This document shows positions 1 through 7,899 of a stretch of 41,802 nucleotides of DNA, piece by piece (within the stretch, counting starts at the first letter, position 1; each line of letters opens with the position of its first letter). The position numbers were made by a program, and so were the translations under genes. This stretch comes from Bacillota bacterium. Its GTDB lineage: Bacteria > Bacillota > UBA4882 > UBA8346. Below the pieces are notes generated by a model. It saw only the letters and a program-made list of their open reading frames with translations. It had not been told where the DNA came from and ran no database searches. Location: positions 1-41,802 of the forward strand of contig JAEVYU010000020.1 of assembly GCA_023392595.1 (NCBI GenBank), read 5' to 3'.

Positions 1-25
1 TATCGCTGAAAGTTTGTTGTTTCAT
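1..25 (-). CDS. Partial 5' end of a probable IS5-type transposase
   Basis: Only eight codons are inside the window. They read leftwards from an ATG at 23-25 as MKQQTFSD, preceded by a good ribosome binding site (AAGGAG, reverse strand, about 32-37). An N-terminus of the type MKQQ(T/S)FSDIEY is common in IS5-group transposases, which is why this call is made. With so few residues it is tentative. No terminal inverted repeat could be identified between it and queH. Confidence 0.3.
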
Positions 26-164
26 GGAGTTCTCCTTGATTTTGTTACCTTTATTATACGATATCTCCTAGTTATGTTCCAGGATATCCCTTGAATTGTT
101 CTGTTTTAATCAGTGGTTCCTTAGAAAATAATTTTTTGCCTCAATTCTTTCTTTGTGTCTCCGT

Positions 165-200
165 GTCTCTGTGGCCAAAAAGCATTTAGGCCACAGAGAC
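165..200. repeat. Perfect 12-bp inverted repeat (GTCTCTGTGGCC)
   Basis: GTCTCTGTGGCC at 165-176 is repeated in inverse orientation at 189-200 around a 12-nt loop. The left arm is preceded by further TGTGTCTCCGTG-like sequence. It lies in the intergenic region before queH, between the partial transposase and the gene. No U-tract follows, so it is not a standard terminator. Oligomers of this CTTTGTGTCTCCGTGTCTCTGTGG type occur between genes in many bacterial genomes; the function is unknown. Confidence 0.6.
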
Positions 201-292
201 AGAGAGATAAAACCTATTTTTATCCTTTCACGTGCCCCGGTGGGCCGGGGTGGGGGACTCTGTGGCAAAAAACAGACTTGGAGGATATCGCA

Positions 293-835
293 ATGGGTTC
301 AAAAACCATGCTTTTACATGCCTGCTGCGGGCCTTGCGCTTGTTATAGCACGCAAAAGGTTATGGAGGACGGCGTTCATCCAACCCTCTTTTTTTATAAC
401 CCCAATATTCATCCTTATCAGGAATTTATAGCGCGGCGTGAGGGATTGCGGCAGTTGGCGTCCATTCGCAATCTGGAGGTTATTGAGGCGCCCGGATACC
501 CAATCGAAGAATTTCTGGCCCATGTGGCATCCGATCCCACCAGGCGCTGCGAATATTGCTACCGGTGCCGTTTGAGTCAAACCGCCCTGAAAGCCAAGGA
601 GTTGGGATTTTCTTTATTCGGCACCACCTTGTTAATCAGCCCTTACCAAAACCGGGACCGAATCCTGGAAATCGGAAGGGAGTTAGGCCGGGAACACGGA
701 CTGGAATTTTATGATCAAGATTTGCGGCCTGGATTCCGGCAAAGTCAGGCCATGGCCAAAGAATACAATTTATACCGTCAGAAATATTGCGGTTGTATTT
801 ATAGTGAAAAGGAAAGATATTGTAAGGAAAAATAA
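293..835 (+). CDS. queH: Epoxyqueuosine reductase QueH (DUF208)
   Basis: QueH reduces epoxyqueuosine in tRNA to queuosine, the last step of queuosine synthesis, and replaces the cobalamin-dependent QueG in many bacteria. The 180-residue protein has the family's cysteines: HACCGPC near the N-terminus (C11, C12, C15), CEYCYRC (C86, C89, C92) and a C-terminal KYCGC. These bind the Fe-S cluster and a second metal site in characterised QueH. The open frame runs further upstream, but the ATG at 293 has GGAGG (280-284) at good spacing and begins the conserved sequence, so it is chosen over the ATG at 155. Length is normal for the family. No other queuosine gene is in the window. Confidence 0.93.
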   Translation: MGSKTMLLHACCGPCACYSTQKVMEDGVHPTLFFYNPNIHPYQEFIARREGLRQLASIRNLEVIEAPGYPIEEFLAHVASDPTRRCEYCYRCRLSQTALKAKELGFSLFGTTLLISPYQNRDRILEIGRELGREHGLEFYDQDLRPGFRQSQAMAKEYNLYRQKYCGCIYSEKERYCKEK

Positions 836-857
836 TCTTGAGTCCAATGGGGCGGTG

Positions 858-1088
858 ATGTTGATGAGTGAATTTTCAGGTATCGGAAAACTATTGATGA
901 TATTCGGAGCCATTATGCTCATTGTGGGCGCTCTGATCTGGCTGGGTGGTAAAATTCCGGGAATCGGGCGTTTGCCGGGAGACATCTTTATCAAACGGGG
1001 CAATTTCAGTTTTTACTTTCCGATTGTTACTTGCATCATTATTAGTATTATTTTGTCGTTCATCTTTAACTTATTGGGGAAAAAGTAA
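858..1088 (+). CDS. DUF2905 family small membrane protein
   Basis: This is a protein of about 76 residues with two predicted membrane helices, one at roughly residues 8-30 and one at 54-72. They flank the conserved DUF2905 core with IPGIGRLPGDI and a basic FIKRGN segment. The function of the family is unknown. It follows queH by about 20 bp and its stop overlaps the recO start (TAATG), so queH, this gene and recO probably form one transcript. ATG 858 and ATG 864 are both possible starts; the upstream purine run is weak and does not decide between them. Confidence 0.8.
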   Translation: MLMSEFSGIGKLLMIFGAIMLIVGALIWLGGKIPGIGRLPGDIFIKRGNFSFYFPIVTCIIISIILSFIFNLLGKK

Positions 1089-1831
1089 TGGCTCTTTACC
1101 GCACCAATGCAATTGTACTGAGAACCCGGAATTTCGGAGAAGCCGACCGGGTCATCGTTTTGTTCAGTGAAGAATTGGGCAAATTTGAGGCGATTGTAAA
1201 AGGGGCTCGCAGGCAACGCAGCCGGTTTGTGGGAAGTACTTTGGCATTTAATTATATCCGGGCGATGCTGCTTGGCGGAAAGAGTTTAGATACTTTAAGT
1301 CAGGCGGAATTGGTTCATTCATTCGCGAAGCTGCATGAAGATTTGACCAAATTCGCCTATGCCAGCTTTTGGGTGGAACTGGTTGACGGCTTTATTCCGG
1401 AACGGCAAGAAGCGAAAGAGATCTTTAAATTTTTACTGGCGGCGTTTATCGTTTTGGAAAAAACTCCGGACCCGGCCATTTTAAACCTGGCATTTGAGAT
1501 CCGGCTTTTGAACTATCTGGGTTATCAACCCCAAATCTCCCATTGCACCAGCTGCGGTAGAAGTTTAGAGGAGCCGGTTTACTTTTCAGCCGAAGCGGGC
1601 GGGGTGGTTTGTTCCAACTGCATTGGCAGATACCGCGACCCAGTAAAAATGACCATGTCGGACTTGCAGGCTTTTGAACGCCTTGGCGAGATTGATTTAC
1701 GAGAGCTGACCACATTGACCTTATCGCAGGAAAATTGTAAAACGATTCAGAGGATATTAAGGACCTTCATGGAGGCCCGTCTGGAACATCCCCTCAAATC
1801 GCAAGTGTTTTTGGATAGCTTATCCCTTTAA
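1088..1831 (+). CDS. recO: DNA repair protein RecO
   Basis: RecO works with RecR in the RecFOR pathway to load RecA on SSB-coated DNA at gaps. The 247-residue protein has the N-terminal OB-fold (residues about 1-80, starting MALYRTNAIVLRTRNFGEAD), a helical middle, and a zinc-binding four-cysteine site (CTSCG ... CSNC, about residues 155-180). The start codon overlaps the stop of the preceding gene by one base, which implies translational coupling. In many Bacillota recO sits near era or glyS; here glyQS is about 25 kb away. Length and motifs are typical. Confidence 0.95.
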   Translation: MALYRTNAIVLRTRNFGEADRVIVLFSEELGKFEAIVKGARRQRSRFVGSTLAFNYIRAMLLGGKSLDTLSQAELVHSFAKLHEDLTKFAYASFWVELVDGFIPERQEAKEIFKFLLAAFIVLEKTPDPAILNLAFEIRLLNYLGYQPQISHCTSCGRSLEEPVYFSAEAGGVVCSNCIGRYRDPVKMTMSDLQAFERLGEIDLRELTTLTLSQENCKTIQRILRTFMEARLEHPLKSQVFLDSLSL

Positions 1832-1934
1832 CTTGAGCAAGTTATCAATAGTTTGGCGAGAATGGTTTCATAAGGAATATCATCGGCATAGGTTGGGAAA
1901 TCTATTTAGGTGAGAGGATGAGAGGTGGACGCCG

Positions 1935-2318
1935 ATGGAAAATATCGAAAAGATTGATATGGTGCGCGAGCGGATGAATGTGACTTATGAGGAAGCCAAA
2001 GGGGCCCTGGAAGCCGCCAATTGGGATGTTGTTGAAGCCCTTATTACGCTGGAGCGTGATGAAAAAGCGCGCCGCGAGGAAATTTTTGTACGCGGGAACG
2101 AACTGGTGGAGAAAATTAAGGAAATTGTGCGCAAGGGTAATATCAACCGTTTGCGGGTCAAACAGGATGATCAAGTTTTGGTGGAAATTCCGGTTACCGC
2201 CGGGGTGGTCGGGGCATTGCTCGCTCCACAGTTGGCGATTATTGGAGCCGTGGCCGCCTTGGTCAGCAAATGCACGGTGGAAATTGAAAAAAATGAAGAC
2301 CCGGAAACGTACCACTAA
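1935..2318 (+). CDS. DUF4342 domain protein with UBA-like N-terminus
   Basis: The 127-residue protein starts with a helical UBA-like segment (MVRERMNVTYEEAKGALEAA, about residues 9-28), the type found in EF-Ts and nascent-chain factors. A charged helix follows, then a C-terminal DUF4342 region with a hydrophobic GVVGALLAPQLAIIGAVAAL stretch (about residues 91-110) that could be a membrane segment. The role is unknown; binding to a protein or membrane partner is a guess from the domains. The 100-bp gap after recO shows no clear promoter. CATCGGC/GCCGATG arms at 1881-1887 and 1931-1937 could fold over the start codon. Confidence 0.75.
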   Translation: MENIEKIDMVRERMNVTYEEAKGALEAANWDVVEALITLERDEKARREEIFVRGNELVEKIKEIVRKGNINRLRVKQDDQVLVEIPVTAGVVGALLAPQLAIIGAVAALVSKCTVEIEKNEDPETYH

Positions 2319-2339
2319 TTTTTACATGAAAAGGAATCT

Positions 2340-2384
2340 AGAACTTCATTCGACTCCGACCGCAACGGGAAGGAGTTCTTTTTT
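2340..2384 (+). terminator. Weak intrinsic terminator after the DUF4342 gene
   Basis: AGAACT at 2340-2345 can pair with AGTTCT at 2374-2379, extended by a G-U pair, and a run of Ts follows. The stem is short and the loop long (about 28 nt), so this is a modest call. It fits the end of the queH-recO-DUF4342 gene block. Confidence 0.4.
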
Positions 2385-2395
2385 ATGCTCATGGG

Positions 2396-2767
2396 TTGTA
2401 TTGGAAGGATCAATCATTTTTCTGTGACAGAATGAATCCATTGGATGACGGAAAGAATTATTTCTGTGACGGAATGAATCCATTGGATGACGGAAAGAAT
2501 GATTTCTGTGATAGAATGAATTCATTGGACGACGGAAAAAATGATTTCTGTGACAGAATGAATCCATTGGATGACGGAAAGAATGATTTCGGTGATAAAA
2601 GAAGGTCGTTTACCATATGGTGTGTAAACTCCAAAAAAAGTATAATAAAAAGGCTGGAAAAAGGAGAATGCACATTACATTGGGTCAAATTAATCGAAAA
2701 ATATTACAAGCACAGAGGTTTAATACAATTTTTGAGCGATTATGAAATCAACAGTGTTGAAGAGTAA
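2396..2767 (+). CDS. Hypothetical repeat-containing ORF (doubtful)
   Basis: An open frame of 123 codons starts at TTG 2396 without a convincing ribosome binding site. Its first half is the 42-bp tandem repeat read as a 14-residue unit (DFCDRMNPLDDGKN). The second half is a non-repetitive basic segment ending in LSDYEINSVEE. No family is recognised. Because the repeat length is a multiple of three, other frames on both strands stay open across it too, so openness is weak evidence for a gene. It may equally be non-coding repeat DNA. Confidence 0.2.
   Translation: MYWKDQSFFCDRMNPLDDGKNYFCDGMNPLDDGKNDFCDRMNSLDDGKNDFCDRMNPLDDGKNDFGDKRRSFTIWCVNSKKSIIKRLEKGECTLHWVKLIEKYYKHRGLIQFLSDYEINSVEE
2419..2597. 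repeat. 42-bp tandem repeat, four full units plus a partial fifth
   Basis: Units start with TTTCTGTGA at 2419, 2461, 2503 and 2545, and a diverged partial copy starts at 2587. Copies differ at only a few bases (for example GACAG/GACGG/GATAG and CCATTGGATGA/TCATTGGACGA). Each unit itself looks like two diverged 21-bp halves, both ending in GAAnGAAT or similar, which suggests growth by duplication of an older 21-bp unit. It lies between the recO block and the two-component system. Confidence 0.9.
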
Positions 2768-2869
2768 GCAAAGAACAAGCGATTTGTTTGGCAGGATTTC
2801 AATAAATATTCCAGAAATTAACGGTTGATTATGCAATCTTAAATAATGTTTATGAGTCGACGAGGCAGA

Positions 2870-4099
2870 ATGATGAGCTTTCCGCAAACCAATTTAACAA
2901 CGGATGAAAGAACCGAAATTACAATTACCCGATTATTGTATTTAATCTTATTGATTGGGCTAGTATTGGTTATTTCAAAAAACCCTGAAAAATGCTGGCT
3001 GCTTTTATCCCTTGCCGGTTTGTTGGCTGTATCGGTAACGGTCCGCCGGGCCATTTTCTATGACTCCTCCCGGTATCTGCATCTGGGTAAATTCAACTTT
3101 ATCACGGATTTGATCTTGATATTCGCTCTTGAGTACAATGACAGGGGTTTTTTCGCCTACCTATTTTATATGGTATTAATCATCGATGCTTCATTGACAT
3201 ATTCACCCCTTTTTACAAGTGGGCTCACTTTTTTTAGTTTTATTATTCATGGCTTTGTAAGGACCATTCACTTTCAACATCCCAATTTTAATACTTTTGT
3301 TTCCCGGCTTTTGATTGATTTATTAATTTTTGCAGGCACTTATATCCTGATGGTTTTTATTCGTTATCAGATTCAGCAGAAAGAGCATTTGCGTCAAGTG
3401 ATGGTTGAGTTGAAAATCAAAACCAAAGAGCTGGAAAAGACCTATCAAAAATTGAAAGAAGCCTCCATGGAGTTGGAAGATATGACCGTCTTGCGGGAAC
3501 GGAACCGGATAGCCCGGGAAATCCATGATACGGTCGGTCATACCTTGACCACCGTTTTACTGGAACTGGAAGCCGGGGAACGGCTCATTCCGCTCGATCC
3601 GGCTGGGGCGGCAACTAAAGTTAAACTGGCCAAAAGCCAAATCCGCAAAGGCTTGAATGATATTCGTGCCTCCGTTGAGACATTGAACTCCGGAAACGAA
3701 ATGCTGGACTTTATTGCTTCAATAAAATTATTGATTCATGAAATTATGTTGCATGGCGATATTCATATCCGCTACCAAATTGACGAATTGCCCCGGCTCG
3801 TCCCCGAACAGGAAAGAGCGCTTTACCATGCCCTTCAAGAAGGCATCACCAACGGGATTCGCCATGGAAAAAGCACCGCTTTTGTATTCAATCTCAAAAG
3901 AACTGAAAAATGGCTTGAATTCCTGCTTCAGGATAATGGCGTCGGCACTGAACAGCTCATTCCCGGTTTTGGTTTGACAACCATGGAAGAACGGATTAAC
4001 GAGCTGGGGGGCATTTTCAGCATTGATTCCAAACCCGGTGAAGGCTGTTTCATTCATATCTCACTGCCGTTACAGGAGGTTCCAGAAAATGCCGGTTAA
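2870..4099 (+). CDS. NarL-type sensor histidine kinase
   Basis: Membrane sensor kinase that should autophosphorylate on histidine and pass the phosphate to the response regulator encoded just downstream. The first 175 residues hold about five to six hydrophobic helices with no large extracellular domain. A coiled linker follows (KTKELEKTYQKLKEASMELE), then a HisKA_3 dimerisation domain with RIAREIHDTVGHTL (phospho-acceptor His near residue 219), then an ATPase domain with an N-box (ALQEGITNGIRHG), DNGVG and a GFGLTTMEERI G2 box. ATG 2870 is preferred because GAGG lies five bases upstream; ATG 2846 has no visible site. The small membrane-embedded sensor resembles kinases that sense envelope stress or membrane state, with the ABC genes downstream as the probable target. 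Confidence 0.92.
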   Translation: MMSFPQTNLTTDERTEITITRLLYLILLIGLVLVISKNPEKCWLLLSLAGLLAVSVTVRRAIFYDSSRYLHLGKFNFITDLILIFALEYNDRGFFAYLFYMVLIIDASLTYSPLFTSGLTFFSFIIHGFVRTIHFQHPNFNTFVSRLLIDLLIFAGTYILMVFIRYQIQQKEHLRQVMVELKIKTKELEKTYQKLKEASMELEDMTVLRERNRIAREIHDTVGHTLTTVLLELEAGERLIPLDPAGAATKVKLAKSQIRKGLNDIRASVETLNSGNEMLDFIASIKLLIHEIMLHGDIHIRYQIDELPRLVPEQERALYHALQEGITNGIRHGKSTAFVFNLKRTEKWLEFLLQDNGVGTEQLIPGFGLTTMEERINELGGIFSIDSKPGEGCFIHISLPLQEVPENAG

Positions 4100-4730
4100 T
4101 ATCATGATTGTGGATGACCAAACATTATTCAAAGACGGATTAAGGACTGTCCTGGATTTGGAGAAAAACATAAACGTTATGGCCACAGCTTCGAACGGGA
4201 AAGAAGCAATATTTTCCATAAATCCGACCAACCTTCCCGACTTGATATTACTCGATATCCGGATGCCGGAAATGGATGGAGTCGAGACTGTTAAGGAAAT
4301 TAAGCGAACGTATCCGGCAATCAAAGTCCTGATGCTGACGACTTTCAATGATGAAGAATATGTTATGGAGGCCTTGGCTAACGGGGCTAACGGATATGTA
4401 CTGAAAGATATGGAAGTCGAAAAGTTGCTGGAGGCTATAGATGATGCTATCCATGGGAAAATGGTATTGCCGTCCTTGGTCGCCGCCAAGCTCGCCCAGG
4501 GCTTGCATAAAATCGTCCCCCAAAAACCGGGCCCGGTTTTGGCAGAATTGTCTGACCGGGAAAAAGAAATAGCCATCATGCTGACCCAAGGCTTTTCCAA
4601 TAAACAAATCGCGCTGGCGCTTTTCATTTCCGAAGGCACGGTTCGCAACTATATCAGTACCATTTATAGCAAGATCGGGGTGAATGACCGGACGAACGCT
4701 GTGCTGCTATTGAAAAATCAAGGTTTGTAA
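4089..4730 (+). CDS. NarL/LuxR-family response regulator
   Basis: The 213-residue DNA-binding regulator pairs with the upstream kinase. The receiver domain (residues 1-120) has the acidic pair VDD (D9, D10), phospho-acceptor D56 in LILLDIRMPEMDG, the switch threonine in MLTTFN and the lysine in YVLKDM. The C-terminal LuxR-type helix-turn-helix is LSDREKEIAIML ... GTVRNYISTIYSKIGV. The true start is ATG 4089, inside the end of the kinase gene, with AGGAGG just upstream; the in-frame ATG at 4023 would only add kinase-overlapping sequence. The overlap implies coupled translation. Likely targets are the adjacent ABC genes and perhaps the palindromes at 7752-7773. Confidence 0.93.
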   Translation: MPVNIMIVDDQTLFKDGLRTVLDLEKNINVMATASNGKEAIFSINPTNLPDLILLDIRMPEMDGVETVKEIKRTYPAIKVLMLTTFNDEEYVMEALANGANGYVLKDMEVEKLLEAIDDAIHGKMVLPSLVAAKLAQGLHKIVPQKPGPVLAELSDREKEIAIMLTQGFSNKQIALALFISEGTVRNYISTIYSKIGVNDRTNAVLLLKNQGL

Positions 4731-4770
4731 TCTTGTTTAAGCCAGGTTGACTCTGTTGCAAGGAGCGAAA

Positions 4771-5865
4771 ATGACCAAACCACTTTCTGTCTGGAAATAT
4801 TACTGTAACAATCCAAAGCAAGTCGCTTTAGTTTTGATGATCATTTCCCTGAGTGTTTTTTTACAATACGCGCTGCTGATTTACAAAATGACTATGCTTA
4901 AATTGGCGCAAGCATCAATACCTTTCATGTCGAATGTCTATGTCTATACCCAACCATCAAAACAATACCAATTCAAGCAATTCCTTCGTAAACAACCGGC
5001 AATTTCTCGGGTTTTACCGTGTAAACTGGCAATTACTTCAAGGCCTTTTGGGAACGCCTCCTACATTTTTTTATTGCACTCAAAAGACATGGAACCTGGG
5101 ATAAACTCTTTGCAGCTTACTTTAATCAAAGGCCAGCTTCCAGCTCCGGGTACTCATGAGGTTGTCCTTCATTGGAGAGTGGCTGCGCTCAAAGGATTAA
5201 AAATCGGCGACCATTTCGGCAGTGAATATTCCCAACGCGACTTTTTAGTTGGAGATTATAAATTGGGCGGTCTGCTGGATGGCGATTTAACCATTGGTTT
5301 TGCCGACTTGGATACCTATATCCATGACTATCATTTACCGCCGGAAGATACAGCATTTTTAGTTACCCCGAAGAAAGGGCAACTGGCCAAAGTCGATAGT
5401 TTATTAAGCCAATGCGCTCGTAAAGATCCTAAACTATATACTTTTCATGAAAATACGATTCCTGACGACTTTAGTATAGACGTTATTTGTTTGATAATTA
5501 CCTGTATTGTAACGATTTGCGTCAGTTTTCTGTTTTATATCTATTTTTACCAGAGGCGTCCTGAAATGTGCTTGTTGAGGGCGCTGGGATACACCTGGCG
5601 AAGGATTATCGGCAAAGCGTTTTTTGAAATAAGTGGTATCAGCTTGGCAGGATCTATACTGGGTGGAGCTGTTTGTTTCCTAAGCGGACAGGCTTTGAAC
5701 AGCTTGATGTTTATGAAACGTGGTCTACCCTTGGAGTTATGGAATATGAGTTATCCTTTCAAACTATTGTCAACCCCCCTGGTGATCATTGTTAGTAGTT
5801 TAGTCATTGTCCGGCACATGCTCAAAAAGGCCGACCTGATTTCCATCATGGAGGGAGAAGGTTAA
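4771..5865 (+). CDS. FtsX-like ABC permease (first copy)
   Basis: This 364-residue permease of the MacB/FtsX type has one N-terminal membrane helix (about residues 17-39), an extracytoplasmic domain of about 190 residues, and three C-terminal helices. It begins MTKPLSVWKYYCNN, matching the start of the permease at 6567, and the two align along their whole length (for example LPAPGTHEVVLHWRVAA versus LPTPGTHEVALHWKIAA). They are clearly a duplication. The ATG at 4771 has AAGGAG upstream; an in-frame start at 4747 lacks one. The ATPase follows four bases after the stop. MacB-like systems act by mechanotransmission or peptide/antibiotic export rather than classic import; the substrate is unknown. 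Confidence 0.85.
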   Translation: MTKPLSVWKYYCNNPKQVALVLMIISLSVFLQYALLIYKMTMLKLAQASIPFMSNVYVYTQPSKQYQFKQFLRKQPAISRVLPCKLAITSRPFGNASYIFLLHSKDMEPGINSLQLTLIKGQLPAPGTHEVVLHWRVAALKGLKIGDHFGSEYSQRDFLVGDYKLGGLLDGDLTIGFADLDTYIHDYHLPPEDTAFLVTPKKGQLAKVDSLLSQCARKDPKLYTFHENTIPDDFSIDVICLIITCIVTICVSFLFYIYFYQRRPEMCLLRALGYTWRRIIGKAFFEISGISLAGSILGGAVCFLSGQALNSLMFMKRGLPLELWNMSYPFKLLSTPLVIIVSSLVIVRHMLKKADLISIMEGEG

Positions 5866-5868
5866 AAC

Positions 5869-6570
5869 ATGATCGAAGGAAAAGAACTGAGCCTGATTTA
5901 TGGCAATCAGAAAAATGAGGAATGCTATGCCCTGCGGGATATCAATTTTACGGCCGGGCAGGGCGAGATGGTCGGTATCATGGGCCCGTCCGGGAGCGGG
6001 AAAAGCTCCTTGCTTTACATTTTGTCCGGATTGAAAAAGCCCACCATAGGCACGGTTTATTATGATAATAGCATATTGGAGGAATTATCATACAATGAGT
6101 TAGCGGGAATCCGCCGGAAAGACTTTGGGTTTATCTTTCAACGCCATTTTTTAATTGATTATTTGACCGTACTAGACAATGTTTTGACGGTTGTCAACTC
6201 AAAGGAGAAGGTATGGCAAGAAAAAGCCGTAAGCCTTCTGGAAACGATGGGTATTGCCCATTTGGCCCTTAAAAAACCTTATCAAATGTCGGTCGGGCAA
6301 CGCCAAAAAGTGGCCGTTGCCAGAGCTTTACTCAGTCAGCCCAAAGTTATTTTCGCCGATGAGCCCACCGCTTCGCTGGATCACGGCAATGCCCGGATGG
6401 TCATGGATGTTTTGGCAGGCTTAAAAAACCAAACCACTATTTTAGTAGCGACCCACGATGAATCCATTCTGGAACAGGCCGACCGGGTAATTCAGATGTG
6501 GGACGGCCGTATTATCAAAACGGCCCGACCTTTGGGCCTTCTACATTGCCATCATCAGGAGCCAAAATGA
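5869..6570 (+). CDS. ABC transporter ATP-binding protein (LolD/MacB type)
   Basis: The 233-residue ATPase energises the flanking permeases. It has Walker A GPSGSGKSS (about residues 39-47), a Q-loop (FIFQRHF), signature MSVGQRQK, Walker B VIFADEPTASLD and the switch histidine in VATHDE. The signature has MSVGQ instead of LSGGQ but keeps the key Ser, Gly and Gln. The stop codon overlaps the start of the second permease (ATGA at 6567-6570). The layout permease-ATPase-permease, downstream of a two-component system, resembles the Bce-type peptide-sensing and detoxification modules of Bacillota, though these permeases are shorter than BceB. Confidence 0.92.
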   Translation: MIEGKELSLIYGNQKNEECYALRDINFTAGQGEMVGIMGPSGSGKSSLLYILSGLKKPTIGTVYYDNSILEELSYNELAGIRRKDFGFIFQRHFLIDYLTVLDNVLTVVNSKEKVWQEKAVSLLETMGIAHLALKKPYQMSVGQRQKVAVARALLSQPKVIFADEPTASLDHGNARMVMDVLAGLKNQTTILVATHDESILEQADRVIQMWDGRIIKTARPLGLLHCHHQEPK

Positions 6571-7730
6571 CCAAACCGCTCTCAATCCGGAAATATTATC
6601 GGAATAATCGAAAGAAAGTTGCCATTATTTTCACAATAACTTTCCTGGGTATCTTTTTACAATGCGCGCTACTGATCGATGTTACAACCGCTCTTAACTT
6701 TTATCAGGCTGCTATGCCTTATAACTCAGTGGCCTATGCTTATCATAGTGATCATAACATGAAGCAATCCCCGGAATATTGGAGCCGTTTACAAGGATTG
6801 CTTGGCAAACATCCGGCGATTTCTAATGTTTTACCGTTTGCATACGTGGCGACCCCGATGCGTGATGGTGTTTCGGTCGAGATTCTTTCATTAAAACCCG
6901 AAGATATCAAGCCGCTGATGAACTTTTTACATCTTACCTTAAGCAAGGGACGGCTTCCCACTCCGGGTACCCATGAGGTTGCCCTCCATTGGAAGATAGC
7001 CGCCAATAAAGGGTTGAAAATCGGTAATCATTTGAGTAATCAAGTCGATAAATCTAGTTTACTCATTGGAGGAGACTATCAAAAATTATTCATTGGAGAT
7101 TATAAGTTAGTGGGTCTGCTGGATGGCGATTTCATTATCGGCCTTTCCGATCTGGATACCTATAACAATGATTTACACTTGTCGGAAGGAGACACCTCCT
7201 GGCTCATCATCCCCAAAAAGGGTCAACTAGCTGAGGCCAAAAGTTATTTGGCAAAGTGCATTCAAAAAGATAAAGAGCTGAATACCTCAACGGCAGAAGA
7301 AAATGCTTTATTGAATATGTCGAATACCGTCATCATGGTAGCAAACATTTTGGACTTAGTCATCACCAGTGTGATCACCTTCTGTGTCGGTTTTTTGTTT
7401 TATATTTATTTTAACCAAAGACGTTCTGAATTTGGTTTGTTGGAAGCATTAGGGCATACCAGGCCGATGATTATCGGCAGAGCGTTTTTGGAAATCGCTG
7501 TCATTAATTTGCTCGGATTCTTCTGTGGGGTAGCGAGTGCTTTACTATGCGGATGGGCTTTAAACCGTTTTGTTTTAATGGCGCAAGGCCTGCCGCTGGT
7601 GTTATGGGACCCAAGTTATACTTTCCGACTGTTATCTACTCCGTTATTGGTCACCTTTATCAGTTTGCTTCCGGTCTGGCGGATGCTTAAAAAAGTCGAC
7701 CCGATTACCATCATTGAGGGAGAAGTATAA
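6567..7730 (+). CDS. FtsX-like ABC permease (second copy)
   Basis: The 387-residue paralogue of the 4771-5865 permease has the same layout: an N-terminal helix, an extracytoplasmic domain and three C-terminal helices. It ends LKKVDPITIIEGEV against LKKADLISIMEGEG in the first copy. It is about 23 residues longer, mainly in the extracytoplasmic domain (an inserted VDKSSLLIGGDYQK-like stretch) and before the second helix. The ATG at 6567 overlaps the ATPase stop, so translation is coupled. The pair probably forms a heterodimer around an ATPase dimer. Divergence is concentrated in the outside domain, as expected if that part contacts substrate or signal. Confidence 0.85.
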   Translation: MTKPLSIRKYYRNNRKKVAIIFTITFLGIFLQCALLIDVTTALNFYQAAMPYNSVAYAYHSDHNMKQSPEYWSRLQGLLGKHPAISNVLPFAYVATPMRDGVSVEILSLKPEDIKPLMNFLHLTLSKGRLPTPGTHEVALHWKIAANKGLKIGNHLSNQVDKSSLLIGGDYQKLFIGDYKLVGLLDGDFIIGLSDLDTYNNDLHLSEGDTSWLIIPKKGQLAEAKSYLAKCIQKDKELNTSTAEENALLNMSNTVIMVANILDLVITSVITFCVGFLFYIYFNQRRSEFGLLEALGHTRPMIIGRAFLEIAVINLLGFFCGVASALLCGWALNRFVLMAQGLPLVLWDPSYTFRLLSTPLLVTFISLLPVWRMLKKVDPITIIEGEV

Positions 7731-7751
7731 ATCGGAAATATTAATATCATT

Positions 7752-7773
7752 TTTGTCATATGACAAATGTCAT
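7752..7773. promoter_or_regulatory. Operator-like overlapping palindromes (TTTGTCATATGACAAA)
   Basis: A perfect 16-bp palindrome, TTTGTCATATGACAAA (7752-7767), overlaps a second palindrome, ATGACA-AA-TGTCAT (7760-7773), giving three alternating TGTCAT/ATGACA half-sites. It lies just after the second permease stop and about 125 bp before the thioesterase gene. A bulged hairpin (CTCCA/TGGAG arms, about 7784-7800) follows. Dyad sites of this size suit a dimeric NarL-type regulator such as the one encoded at 4089, but the match is inference. Confidence 0.4.
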
Positions 7774-7899
7774 TTTATTCATGACTCCAATCTTGACTGG
7801 AGTGAATTATAAAATGGTATTTTTTTATGTACAATTTTTCAAGGATTGGATGATATAAGCTGAAAATATCAATTCAAAGATGGATGAAGGAAGAAGACA

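Noticed and set aside
155..292. N-terminal extension of QueH to an ATG at 155
   Set aside because: It would translate through the inverted repeat at 165-200, the family begins at MGSKTMLLHACCGPC, and GGAGG is placed for ATG 293.
1881..1937. CATCGGC/GCCGATG pairing over the start codon of the DUF4342 gene
   Set aside because: Seven base pairs with a 43-nt gap are likely by chance; kept only as a remark in the gene entry.
2419..2597. CRISPR-like array
   Set aside because: The units are contiguous tandem repeats without unique spacers, and no cas genes are present.
2458..2688. Minus-strand repeat ORF over the 42-bp repeats
   Set aside because: Several frames on both strands stay open because the unit is a multiple of three; there is no ribosome binding site or family match.
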